Shown here piece after piece: positions 10,111 through 21,340 of a DNA stretch of 64,000 bases (position 1 is its first letter; each line of letters begins with the position of its first letter). The translations under genes were made by a program, and so were the position numbers. This stretch comes from Liolophura sinensis (lineage: Eukaryota > Mollusca > Polyplacophora > Chitonida > Chitonidae): assembly GCF_032854445.1 (NCBI RefSeq), contig NC_088306.1, positions 5,390,373 to 5,454,372 of the forward strand, read 5' to 3'. The notes beneath the pieces are model-generated. The model searched no databases. It saw only the letters and a list, made by a program, of their open reading frames with translations, and was not told where the DNA came from.

Positions 10111-13072
10111 TGACGACAGTAGGGCGAGATAAGCAATGGGCAGCAGTGCCTATGGTGTCATTTACACATCTGTTGAAGACCACTTGACTTAAAATTCCAC
10201 CATCAGGGCGTGTACCTCACACCTGGGACAGTCCATCAGTAACTTGCCAAAGGTCAATGGTTTACGCCCGCCACTTCATGTAGCTCAAACCAAAATACTG
10301 ATGGCCATTCAGGTATTAGTGAAATATTCTTGAGTAGATATCAAACATACGTGTACACCAAGAAACTGAATTTACGATGTAGCTAGGATACCTTAGCTAG
10401 GATAAACTGATTTCACCAAGCATTTGGTAATTACACGTAGCTTTATGACATGAGAAATTTTGACCTGGAATTCCAAGCAACCAAATTAGTAGTACATGTA
10501 TAATGAAAAATACATATTGAATGCCATAACTTTCTTTTACTTTTATTGTAAATCTGTATTGCACAGTAAGTAGTATTTTGACGGAATCACTTTCGGCTAT
10601 CTTAACATTCCCAGCAAGAAACAGGTAACACAATCCAAGAAATAGCCATATATCAGCTAGGAACCACAAATTATTCAATCACAAACCTTAGCAAAGCCAG
10701 GGAAAATTAGCCAGCTCAGTAGAAAATATCAAGATGGGGTCAATAACGGGGAACTTGTGAAACGCTCAGTATCAGGACTTTGATGTCATTTAATTGAAAT
10801 GAAATGTTTCTTACTGGCTCATCATCATGACCTAACCTTAAAAGCAGTACAGTGTAGAAATTGAAACACTGTAGACGTTGAGCTACATTCCAGTTTTGAT
10901 GTAGCAGTGGCTCAATGTCCTGCTTCACACTAATACCACCTTATAAAAAAACGTGCTGCCATCCCATGTGAAACAAATGTGTACAGCTGTACATACCAAT
11001 CAAAAAAGATTTTTGGGGGGACAGAGGTTTAAATGTGTCATCATTTCACCAGCAGTTTTGTGCATGGTTTGAAGTGAAAACTGACAACAAATCATTTAAA
11101 AATCTGCAGTATGTAAATTACATGTAACGGGATAGATCTATAATAGACAAGTCAGCATTTCCTTACTTCATAAATCTGAACATAAGACAGCAATGAAGTT
11201 TTATCCAAAGGAGATATTATCTGCACTTCTTAGTGTATATGCAGGTGAAATCATATAATGTTAACAATATATACTGATACTCAACAAAAATATACACACT
11301 CAAAGCAATTTTATATTGTTTTCTTTCAGTCTTAAATGACATGTTAACGATAAGGGGACATAATCCTTGTCAACTGTGGCTTTAATTTCCACCCGATTTT
11401 ACGGAAATAATCCAAGAGCTATGAAAGTGTGAAAACAGAATGGACGGTAATCACGGTTCATGCTCTTCGTGATTCTGACTTGAAGACACTCAGTATTGAC
11501 CCTAGTCGATGAGTTAACATGTTACTTAATATTGAGAGAAAACAACATAGAATTGCTTAGTGGGTTTATATTTTTGTTGAGCGTGACATTTGCAATTAGC
11601 ATACACAAAGCAGCATTATTCTGTCCTGACAAACACAGGTACACACAGGTACAAGTGTTAAATATACACGTGAGGATTTTATACAGGCACACTGTATATG
11701 AAAGAGAACATTTCATTGGAGTTAAATATTCAGATACAACCAATCACAACTCGGCTTTGTCAACTACACACACAAGTATACAAAACTTGGACGGTCTAAT
11801 ACACACGAAGAAATCCTGGTACCTCTGCATGCACCTACAACAAACACTAACAGACAGATAACATTTGACCTCTGAACTTCGCAGTGCCATCACACCAACA
11901 AGCAGACCAATCACTACACTCCGGTACCTTGATTCTTGGCCAATGGGAATGTATGTCCATAAAGGCACTATCATGGTAAAGTTCTGAAGTAAAAATGAAT
12001 CTAAAAATGTTCTCACTTCTACACTTTAATAGATATGTGTTAGCAAATTCCAGAACTGAAAAACTGAAAAACATTAGCTAAATGCTAGCATGAAAACAAA
12101 CCAGGTCCTGCAAGGTTTAACTGCCATGAATTACCAATTACTTTTCTGAAGATACAACTGCTAAGATTGTAGACGTTCAAAGAATAAGGAGCAGCCAATT
12201 AAGATTTGAAAATAAGCCAAAATTATGAAAGGTAGAAGGTAAACGAAAATGAATTATTCCCACTGACTGGCCGGTTTAAGATGCCGCCCCAGATGGAATA
12301 TGAAAACATTACATCTGCCACATACAATCCTTTAACGGAGAGTACAAAGGTCTGGTGCCACTTCCACAAAATAAGACCGCAAGGCGATGTCATTTACGAA
12401 AGACTAATTTACAATATTTTGTGAAAGAGGAGACTTGACTACATGAACTGAACTGCTTTGAGCCTTCTCTGAAGTGTGTCAAGGATCACACTGAATCTCG
12501 GTGCAAAGAAGGGGAAACCATCAAAAACAAGATTTGAATATATGCATTCATCTGATAAATATTTAACACGAGAAATTTTTAGTAACATTATTTTATCACT
12601 GTATTTAATTACTATTAAAGATCTATTAATAGATCCTGAAAGCAGGGTTAAATGATAAAGACCGAGATCGGAGTCTGAACAGCTTTCATAACATGTCGGA
12701 AAAAAAAATGTGCTGCACAAAAGCCTGTTAGTTTTGGAGGATAATACAGACGAACAATTTTCTGTCGTTTCCAATTTTGCCTGATGTGACATCATGCGAG
12801 AACATCTGGCATCACCGAATGCTGAGATACACCCGAGTAGCCATCACATAAGGAATATTACCATTTCACATCCGAAAAATTTTACAGAAAATGCCAAAGA
12901 TTGTGTTTTTGAGGACCCATCACTACTTATAGAGGTTAACATTTGTTACTTATTCATCACCAATCTTTTTGAACCTGGCTATTGGCTAAGTGTTCCATAG
13001 GGTGTACTACATGTCATTTCATTATTTCTGCCTAGATCCTGTTGAACTGAAGTAGCACTTTATAGACTGCCT
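10111..13072. other. Non-coding part of the large segment, copy 1
   Basis: No gene is recognised. A dispersed repeat (family G, about 10195-10345, with CCATCAGTAACTTGCCAAAGGTCAATGG-type sequence) is shared with 26206-26360. The rest recurs only in copy 2. Short open frames are not supported by any family resemblance. Bases 13066-13072 precede the gap. Confidence 0.5.
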
Positions 13073-13272
13073 NNNNNNNNNNNNNNNNNNNNNNNNNNNN
13101 NNNNNNNNNNNNNNNNNNNNNNNNNNNNNNNNNNNNNNNNNNNNNNNNNNNNNNNNNNNNNNNNNNNNNNNNNNNNNNNNNNNNNNNNNNNNNNNNNNNN
13201 NNNNNNNNNNNNNNNNNNNNNNNNNNNNNNNNNNNNNNNNNNNNNNNNNNNNNNNNNNNNNNNNNNNNNNNN
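13073..13272. other. Assembly gap, 200 N
   Basis: Exactly 200 undetermined bases, a round size typical of a placeholder for a gap of unknown length. It separates the two copies of the 4.5-kb segment. Confidence 0.99.
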
Positions 13273-16200
13273 CCTTTACAGCACGTTGGACGTGCTGGCT
13301 TCAAATCACTGACACCATTATCAAATTTTGTACAGAAATCTTGAACAACTTCTCATTATGCTTCATACACAGACAACCCTCTTCATCTAAAATATTTGCA
13401 GCATGATTCTGACCAACACCTGAGACAATTTTATTGACGAATACTGATCAAATAGTTCCATGTGAGGACACCGGTGTTTAGGCTAAGTTGGAACAAGCAT
13501 ATGTGGGTCGCACTAACTCCAAAGGTCAAGTCTGTCTAGTGGTGGCAGTGATGTAAAGCGAGTGAGGAGAGGGGTGCATACGCTGTATGTATGTACGTGT
13601 GCTTGTGGTTTAACATTTTTCAGTCATATGACGAGGAGGAGTTAAGTGTGTATACGTATAATGTGTCATCTTGTGGTAGGGAGAGTTCGTACCGCCAAAG
13701 TGCCGATGTATCTGATGTATCATGCCGAAGCTAACAGACATGACTCCCCCTCCCAGTCACATTTTGCTGATACCGAGTCAATCAGTTGTGTCCTTACTAA
13801 CCTCTCGGTGCTCAGCGCCAAGCGAGGCAGCAACAAGTATCATTTTTAAAGTCTTTGGCATAACCCCGACCCAGGTTTTATCCTGAGGTCTCCTGACTTT
13901 AAGGCGAATGCTCTAATGATCAGGGCAGCGAAGTGCTCTGTGCTGAAAGGAATATGCCCCAAGCACTGGTACAGTAGCACATTAGGCCCAATTTGGTGTG
14001 GCACTCGTACAGTTGCACATTAGGACCAATTTGGTGGGGCACTAGTACAGTAGCAGTTTAGGCCCAATTTGGTGGGGCACTGATGGCAGTAGCACATCAA
14101 GCCCAATTTGGTGGTGCACTGATGGCAGTAGCACATCAAGCCCAATTCAATGGGACACTGATGGCAGTAGCACTTTAGGCCCAATTCGGTGGGGCACTGA
14201 TGGCAGTAGCACATTAGGCCCAATCTGGTGGGGCACTGATGGCAGTAGCACATTAGGTCCAATCTGGTGGGGCACTGATGGCAGTAGCACATTAGGCCCA
14301 ATCTGGTGGGGCACTGATGGCAGTAGCACATTAGGTCCAATCTGGTGGGACACTGATGGCAGTAGCACATTAGGCCCAATCTGGTGGGACACTGATGGCA
14401 GTAGCACATTAGGCCCAATCTGGTGGGACACTGATGGCAGTAGCACATTAGGCCCAATTTGGTGGTGCACTGATGGCAGTAGCACATCAAGCCCAATTTG
14501 GTGGTGCACTGATGGCAGTAGCACATCAAGCCCAATTCAATGGGACACTGATGGCAGTAGCACTTTAGGCCCAATTCGGTGGGGCACTGATGGCACAGCA
14601 CATTAGGCCCAATCTGGTGGGGCACTGATGGCAGTAGCACATTAGGTCCAATCTGGTGGGACACTGATGGCAGTAGCACATTAGGCCCAATCTGGTGGGA
14701 CACTGATGGCAGTAGCACATTAGGCCCAATCTGGTGGGGCACTGATGGCAGTAGCACATTAGGTCCAATCTGGTGGGACACTGATGGCAGTAGCACATTA
14801 GGCCCAATCTGGTGGGACACTGATGGCAGTAGCACATTAGGCCCAATCTGGTGGGACACTGATGGCAGTAGCACATTAGGCCCAATCTGGTGGGGCACTG
14901 ATGGCAGTAGCACATAAGGCCCAATCTGGTGGGGCACTGATGGCAATAGCACATTAGGCCTAGTCTGGTGGGACACTGATGGCAGTAGCACATTAGGCCC
15001 AGTTCGGTGGGGCCCTACTGACGACAGTAGGGCCAGATAAGCAATGGGCAGCGGTGCCTATGGTGTCATTTACACATCTGTTGAAGACCACTTGACTTAA
15101 AATTCCACCATCAGGGCGTGTACCTCACACCTGGGACAGTCCATCAGTAACTTGCCAAAGGTCAATGGTTTACACCCGCCACTTCATGTAGCTCAAACCA
15201 AAATACTGATGGCCATTCAGGTATTAGTGAAATATTCTTGAGTAGATATCAAACATACGTGTACACCAAGAAACTGAATTTACGATGTAGCTAGGATACC
15301 TTAGCTAGGATAAACTGATTTCACCAAGCATTTGGTAATTACACGTAGCTTTATGACGTGAGAAATTTTGACCTGGAATTCCAAGCAACCAAATTAGTAG
15401 TACATGTATAATGAAAAATACATATTGAATGCCATAACTTTCTTTTACTTTTATTGTAAATCTGTATTGCACAGTAAGTAGTATTTTGACGGAATCACTT
15501 TCGGCTATCTTAACATTCCCAGCAAGAAACAGGTAACACAATCCAAGAAATAGCCATATATCAGCTAGGAATCACAAATAATTCAACCACAAACCTTAGC
15601 AAAGCCAGGGAAAATTAGCCAGCTCAGTAGAAAATATCAAGAAGGGGTCAATAACGGGGAACTTGTGAAACGCTCAGTATCATGACTTTGATGTCATTTA
15701 ATTGAAATGAAATGTTTCTTACTGGCTCATCATCATGACCTAACCCTAAAGGCAGTACAATGTAGAAATTGAAACACTGTAGACGTTGAGCTACATTCCA
15801 GTTTTGATGTAGCAGTGGCTCAATGTCCTGCTTCACACTAATACCACCTCATAAAAAAAAAATGTGCTGCCATCCCATGTGAAACAAATGTGTACAGCTG
15901 TACATACCAATCAAAAAAGATTTTTGGGGGGACAGAGGTTTAAATGTGTCATCATTTCACCAGCAGTTTTGTGCATCGTTTGAAGTGAAAACTGACAACA
16001 AATCATTTAAAAATCTGCAGTATGTAAATTACATGTAACGGGATAGATCTATAATAGACAAGTCAGCATTTCCTTACTTCATAAATTTGAACATAAGACA
16101 GCAATGAAGTTTTATCCAAAGGAGATATTATCTGCACTTCTCAGTGTATATGCAGGTGTAATCATATAATGTTAACAATATATACTGATACTCAACAAAA

Positions 16201-17941
16201 ATATACACACTCAAAGCAATTTTATATTGTTTACTTTCAGTATTAAATAACATGTTAACAACGATAAGGGGACATAATCCTTGTCAACTGCGGCTTTAAT
16301 TTCCACCCGATTTTACGGAAATAATCCAAGAGCTATGACAGTGTGAAAACAGAATGGAGGGTAATCACGGCTCATGCTCTTGGTGATTCTGACTTGAAGA
16401 CACTCGGTATTGACCCTAGTTGATGAGTTAACATGTTACTTAATATTGAAAGAAAACAACATAGAATTGCTTAGTGGGTTTATATTTTTGTTGAGCTGGA
16501 CATTTGCAATTAGCATACACAAAGCAGCATTATTCTGTCCTGACAAACACAGGTACACACAGGTACAAGTGTTAAATATACACGTGAGGATTTTATACAG
16601 GCACACTGTATATGAAAGAGAACATTTCATTGGAGTTAAATATTCAGATACAACCAATCACAACTCTGCTTTGTGAACTACACACACATGTATACAAAAC
16701 TTGGACGGTCTAACACACACGAAGAAATCCTGGTACCTCTGCATGCACCTACAACAAACACTAACAGACAGATAACATTTGACCTCTGAACTTCGCAGTG
16801 CCATCACACCAACAAGCAGACCAATCACTACACTCCGGTACCTTGATTCTTGGCCAATGGGAATGTATGTCCATAAAGGCACTATCATGGTAAAGTTCTG
16901 AAGTAAAAATGAATCTAAAAATGTTCTCACTTCTACACTTTAATAGATATGTGTTAACAAATTCCAGAACTGAAAAACTGAAAAACATTAGCTAAATGCT
17001 AGCATGAAAACAAACCAGGTCCTGCAAGGTTTAACTGCCATGAATTACCAATTACTTTTCTGAAGATACAACTGCTAAGACGTTCAAAGAATAAGGAGCA
17101 GCCAATTAAGATTTGAAAATAAGCCAAAATTATGAAAGGTAGAAGGTAAATGAAAATGAATTATTCCCACTGACTGGCCGGTTTAAGATGCCACCCCAGA
17201 TGGAATATGGAAACATTACATCTGCCACATACAATCCTTTAACGGAGAGTACAAAGGTCTGGTGCCACTTCCACAAAATAAGACCACAAGGCGATGTCAT
17301 TTACGAAAGACTAATTTACAATATTTTGTGAAAGAGGAGACTTGACTACATGAACTGAACTGCTTTGAGCCTTCTCTGAAGTGTGTCAAGGATCACACTG
17401 AATCCCGGTGCAAAGAAGGGGAAACCCTCAAAAACAAGATTTGAATATATGCATTCATCTGATAAATATTTAACACGAGAAATTTTTAGTAACATTATTT
17501 TATCTGTTAATAGATCCTGAAAGCAGGGTTAAATGATAAAGACCGAGATCGGAGTCTGAACAGCTTTCATAACATGTTGGAAAAAAAATGTGCTGCACAA
17601 AAGCCTGTTAGGAGGATAATACAGACGAACAATTTTCTGTCGTTTCCAATTTTGCCTGATGTGATATCATGCGAGAACATCTGGCATCACCCAATGCTGA
17701 GATACACCCGAGTAGCGATCACATAAGGAATATTACCATTTCACATCCGAAAAATTTTACAAAAAATGCCAAAGATTGTGTTTTTGAGGACCCATCACTA
17801 CTTATAGAGGTTAACATTTGTTACTTATTCATCACCAATCTTTTTGAACCTGGCTATTGGCTAAGTGTTCCATAGGGTGTACTACATGTCATTTCATTAT
17901 TTCTGCCTAGATCCTGTTGGAACTGAAGTAGCACTTTATAG
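13273..17941. repeat. Large tandem segment, copy 2 (about 4.7 kb)
   Basis: It matches 8601-13065 from its first base after the gap. It is about 200 bp longer, almost entirely because its 39-bp minisatellite has more units. Other differences are single substitutions and short indels, for example loss of a stretch near 17502 relative to 12598-12625. The divergence is low, like that between alleles in a heterozygous marine invertebrate. Confidence 0.9.
13968..15018. repeat. 39-bp minisatellite (copy 2), with nested duplication
   Basis: The same 39-bp unit as at 9292. A multi-unit block containing the diagnostic variants CACATCAAGCCCAATTTGG, CAATTCAATGGGACAC and CACTTTAGGCCCAATTCGG occurs once in copy 1 (about 9400-9540) but twice here (about 14090-14200 and 14460-14590), so the extra length arose by duplication of a block of units. 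Confidence 0.92.
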
Positions 17942-18129
17942 CAAACAATCTATAAGCCTGCTGTTTTAGTCTTTAGTCCTTTTCTTTCACCAGCATCCAT
18001 ACAAACTACTGTACAAATTTTATCACAATTCAGTTTACCGTCCCAAAAAAAAAAGAAAAAAAAAAACCCCACGATCTTCTGGCACCAAAAAACTATGCAC
18101 ATACACAAGCAATGTTTTCCTAACCTGTA
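15019..18129. other. Non-coding part of the large segment, copy 2, and junction
   Basis: The counterpart of 10111-13065, with family G repeat at about 15105-15255. After 17941 the sequence is no longer shared with copy 1. An A-rich run at about 18045-18067 precedes the next array. No gene recognised. Confidence 0.5.
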
Positions 18130-19250
18130 CAATGTACTCTACAAGTATCCCACGTACCCAGCTAGGAGTCTGTTATTGGCTTGTCTGGAGTGCACCTGTG
18201 GAACTGCAGTGCTGGAACACTCACGGAATGTTCCCTGCTTGTCACTATATCCTCAGCAAAAACGTTACATGTACAAAGTGTTCTACAAGCATCCCAGTAG
18301 CCAGCCAGGAACCTGTTAGTGGCTTGCATGGGGTGCACCTGTGGAACTGCAGTGCTGGAACACTCACGGAATGTCCCCTGCTTGTCACTATATCCTCAGC
18401 AAAAACGTTACATGTACAATGTGTTCTACAAGCATCCCTGTAGCCAGCCAGGAACCTGTTAGTGGCTTGCATGGGGTGCACCTGTGGAACTGCAGTGCTG
18501 GAACACTCACGGAATGTCCCCTGCTTGTCACTATATCCTCAGCAAAGATGTTACATGTACAAAGTGTTCTACAAGCATCCCAGTAGCCAGCCAGGAACCT
18601 GTCAGTGGCTTGCATGGGGTGCACTTTTGGAACTGCAGTGCTGGAACACTCACGGAATGTCCCCTGCTTGTCACTATATCCTCAGCAAAGATGTTACATG
18701 TACAAAGTGTTCTACAAGCATCCCAGTAGCCAGCCAGGAACCTGTCAGTGGCTTGCATGGGGTGCACTTTTGGAACTGCAGTGCTGGAACACTCACGGAA
18801 TGTCCCCTGCTTGTCACTATATCCTCAGCAAAGATGTTACATGTACAAAGTGTTCTACAAGCATCCCAGTAGCCAGCCAGGAACCTGTTAGTGACTTGCA
18901 TGGGGTGCACCTGTGGAACTGCAGTGCTGGAACACTCACGGAATGTCCCCTGCTTGTCACTATATCCCCAGCAAAGATGTTACATGTACAAAGTGTTCTA
19001 CAAGCATCCCAGTAGCCAGCCAGGAACCTGTCAGTGGCTTGCATGGGGTGCACCTGTGGAACTGCAGTGCTGGAACACTCACAGAAAGTTCCCTGCGTGT
19101 CAATATATCCTCAGCAAAGACCTAACATTTACAATGTGTTCTACAAGCATCCCTGTAGCCAGCCAGGAACCTGTTAGTGGCTTGCACGGGGTGCACTTGT
19201 GGAACTGCAGTGCTGGAACACTCACGGAATATTCCAGCTGCTACAAGTGT
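18130..19250. repeat. 143-bp tandem array, about 7.7 copies
   Basis: Units of 143 bp (for example CTGTGGAACTGCAGTGCTGGA recurs at about 18338 and 18481) contain GTGTTCTACAAGCATCCC, AGCCAGCCAGGAACCTGT, GAACACTCACGGAATG and CACTATATCCTCAGCAAA. The outer units are more diverged. As 143 is not a multiple of 3, the frames shift from unit to unit and no coding is implied. Confidence 0.92.
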
Positions 19251-19579
19251 CGCTGTAGCGAGCTACTGGCTAAAGTCCCACAGAGAACCTTCAGCCTGTT
19301 GATATTAGGCAAACCTGATTGCCCCAAGGACCTGGTGATATCTGCCACCAGTCTGATTGTCTGGATGCAAATACTTATCAATAGCAATGTCCTACAGACA
19401 GTATGCAGTTACATGTACATATACATGTAAACAGACCTACAGACTCAATACTGTAAACTTCTGAAACAATTAAACAGTTCAATTCACAACATAAACACAA
19501 CAAGGGAAAATTCTGCTTATTTGACAATAATCAACATATCACAATAATACAGTATTAAGTATGAACACTATTACAGCTT

Positions 19580-19714
19580 CTTAAAGGGGCACAGAGTTGA
19601 CTCTGATTTGGTGACAGTTGAGACAGAGTTTCCTGGGTTAAATCTTGCAGCCTTGGACTTGCCTACATGTATCTCTCACACAAGCCAATCAGAAGCCTAT
19701 CTATATCCCTTTAA
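19580..19714. mobile_element. MITE family M2
   Basis: Ends CTTAAAGGGG... and ...TATCCCTTTAAG are inverted repeats. The interior (GATTTGGTGACAGTTGAGACAG, CCAATCAGAAGCC) is shared with 23095-23258 and 26363-26521. No coding capacity. Confidence 0.7.
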
Positions 19715-19864
19715 GTGTTAAAACAAACATGATCTAACAAAAAATAACCTTTTCATTACTGGCAACAAATAAATCTTGATATGCTTTTGAAGCTTTTGAA
19801 ACAGCCCTACAAGTGTGGACTACATGAAGATTCAAGAGACGTCACAAAACTATAACAACAAACT

Positions 19865-20345
19865 TGCCTTCACATACTGTAACTTGCTTTCACATACTGT
19901 AACTTGCCTTAGTTTTACATACTGTAACTTGCCTTAGTTTAACATACCACAACTTGCTTTAGTTTTACATACTGTGACTTGCTTTAGTCTTACATACCGT
20001 AACTTGCTTTAGTATTACATACCATAACTTGCCTTAGTTTTACATACCGTAACTTGCTTTAGTTTTACATACCGTAACTTGCCATAGTTTTACATACCGT
20101 AACTTGCCTTATTTTTACATACCGTAACTTGCCATAGTTTTACATACCGTAACTTGCCATAGTTTTACCTACCGTAACTTGTCTTAGTTTTACATGCCGT
20201 AACCTTAGTTTTACATACAGGAAGTTGCCTTAGTTTTACATACCGTAACTTGCCATAGTTTTACATTCCGTAACTTGTCTTAGTTTTACATACCGTAACT
20301 TGCCTTTACATACCTAACTTGCCTTTATATACAGTATTAAACTTG
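19865..20345. repeat. ~25-bp minisatellite
   Basis: About 19 units of 24-27 bp of the form ACTTGCCTTAGTTTTACATACCGTA. Units vary in length and sequence, so the array is older or less homogenised than the others. Confidence 0.88.
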
Positions 20346-21000
20346 CCCTTAACATACCCTCTGCACACCGAAAAATGCTTATAAACACTTGTTTCTTTCC
20401 TGACATATCATATTGCATTATACACATGTTACTTAGAGCACAATCGGTGCAAGTGCTTCATTACAATTTGGACATAAACCTGCAGTGATACAATGATGTT
20501 TTGTCATCATTTCATAAAAGTGTCTAAAACTACCCTGTTCAGGCCTTGCCGTATTTTTAAAAGTACGGTATCTCTACATGTATATAATCAACACTACATG
20601 CTGATAAACACTGACAGAATAGCACACAATTAAGACTTGCCTTGACACCTGCAATGATTTTTATAACAAGGATCACTTTTAAAATCACATTAAAGAAAAA
20701 CTAAGATCTTAATTTTAGGTCTCCCTGAGTTCATGGTAAAAAATGACGATCACATATGGTCACCTCATTAGTACATACACGTAGAAAAGGTATGCCAGGC
20801 AAGCATACAAACACGGCATACTTGTGCTATGAACATTATGTACCAAGCCTGGAAGTAATTTTTAAGTTGGTGCACAACATAATGGCAAATCTTCCAGCTG
20901 TTCACATCATTAAAAAATTTACCATGTTATTTATATGGGCAGTTTGGTTCTGTACCATACAGTTTGCCCTCCTGCTGTCAAAACAGGTCTACTATTTGGT
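20346..21000. other. Intergenic, nothing recognised
   Basis: No gene or strong repeat is seen except a segment near 20846-20930 (CAAGCCTGGAAGTAATTTTTAAGTTGGTGCA) that resembles 6245-6300. It may be a dispersed repeat. Confidence 0.35.
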
Positions 21001-21004
21001 GCAG

Positions 21005-21340
21005 GATATTGTCTTTGTCCGGCTTATTTCCATGCTTGTGCACATATGCCTGAAGTAGTAAGTGGTATTTAATTGTACAGAGTTAAACATTGTCCTTGTC
21101 CTGCTTGTTTCCATGCTTGTGCACATATGCCTGAAGTAGTAAGTGGTATTTAATTGTACAGAGTTTAACATTGTTCTTGTCCTGCTTATTTCCATGCTTG
21201 TGCACATATGCCTGAAGTAGTAAGTGGTATTTAATTGTACAGAGTTTAACATTGTCCTTGTCCTGCTTATTTCCATGCTTGTGCACATATGCCTGAAGTA
21301 GTAAGTGGTATTTAATTGTACAGAGTTAAACACTGTCCTT
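21005..21340. repeat. 81-bp tandem repeat, about 4 copies
   Basis: CCATGCTTGTGCACATATGC occurs at 21030, 21111, 21192 and 21273, exactly 81 bp apart. The units are nearly identical. The minus-strand open frame through them is a consequence of the unit length. Confidence 0.93.

Larger units (their letters stand above)
8601..13065. repeat. Large tandem segment, copy 1 (about 4.5 kb)
   Basis: The sequence from CCTTTACAGCACGTTGGACG at 8601 to AGTAGCACTTTATAG at 13065 recurs at 13273-17941 with scattered substitutions and small indels, in the same order and orientation. It contains M3-like and family-B repeats, a 39-bp minisatellite (9292-10110), and about 2.9 kb of single-copy-looking non-coding sequence. 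No gene is recognised. The two copies flank an assembly gap, so an unresolved haplotype is as likely as a real duplication. Confidence 0.9.

Noticed and set aside
11496-12795. Frames of 70-121 codons on both strands in the large segment
   Set aside because: No family match; frames differ between the two copies through substitutions and indels, which argues against coding.
18132-19430. Series of 80-180-codon frames on both strands
   Set aside because: They shift frame with each 143-bp unit and have no family resemblance; array artefacts.
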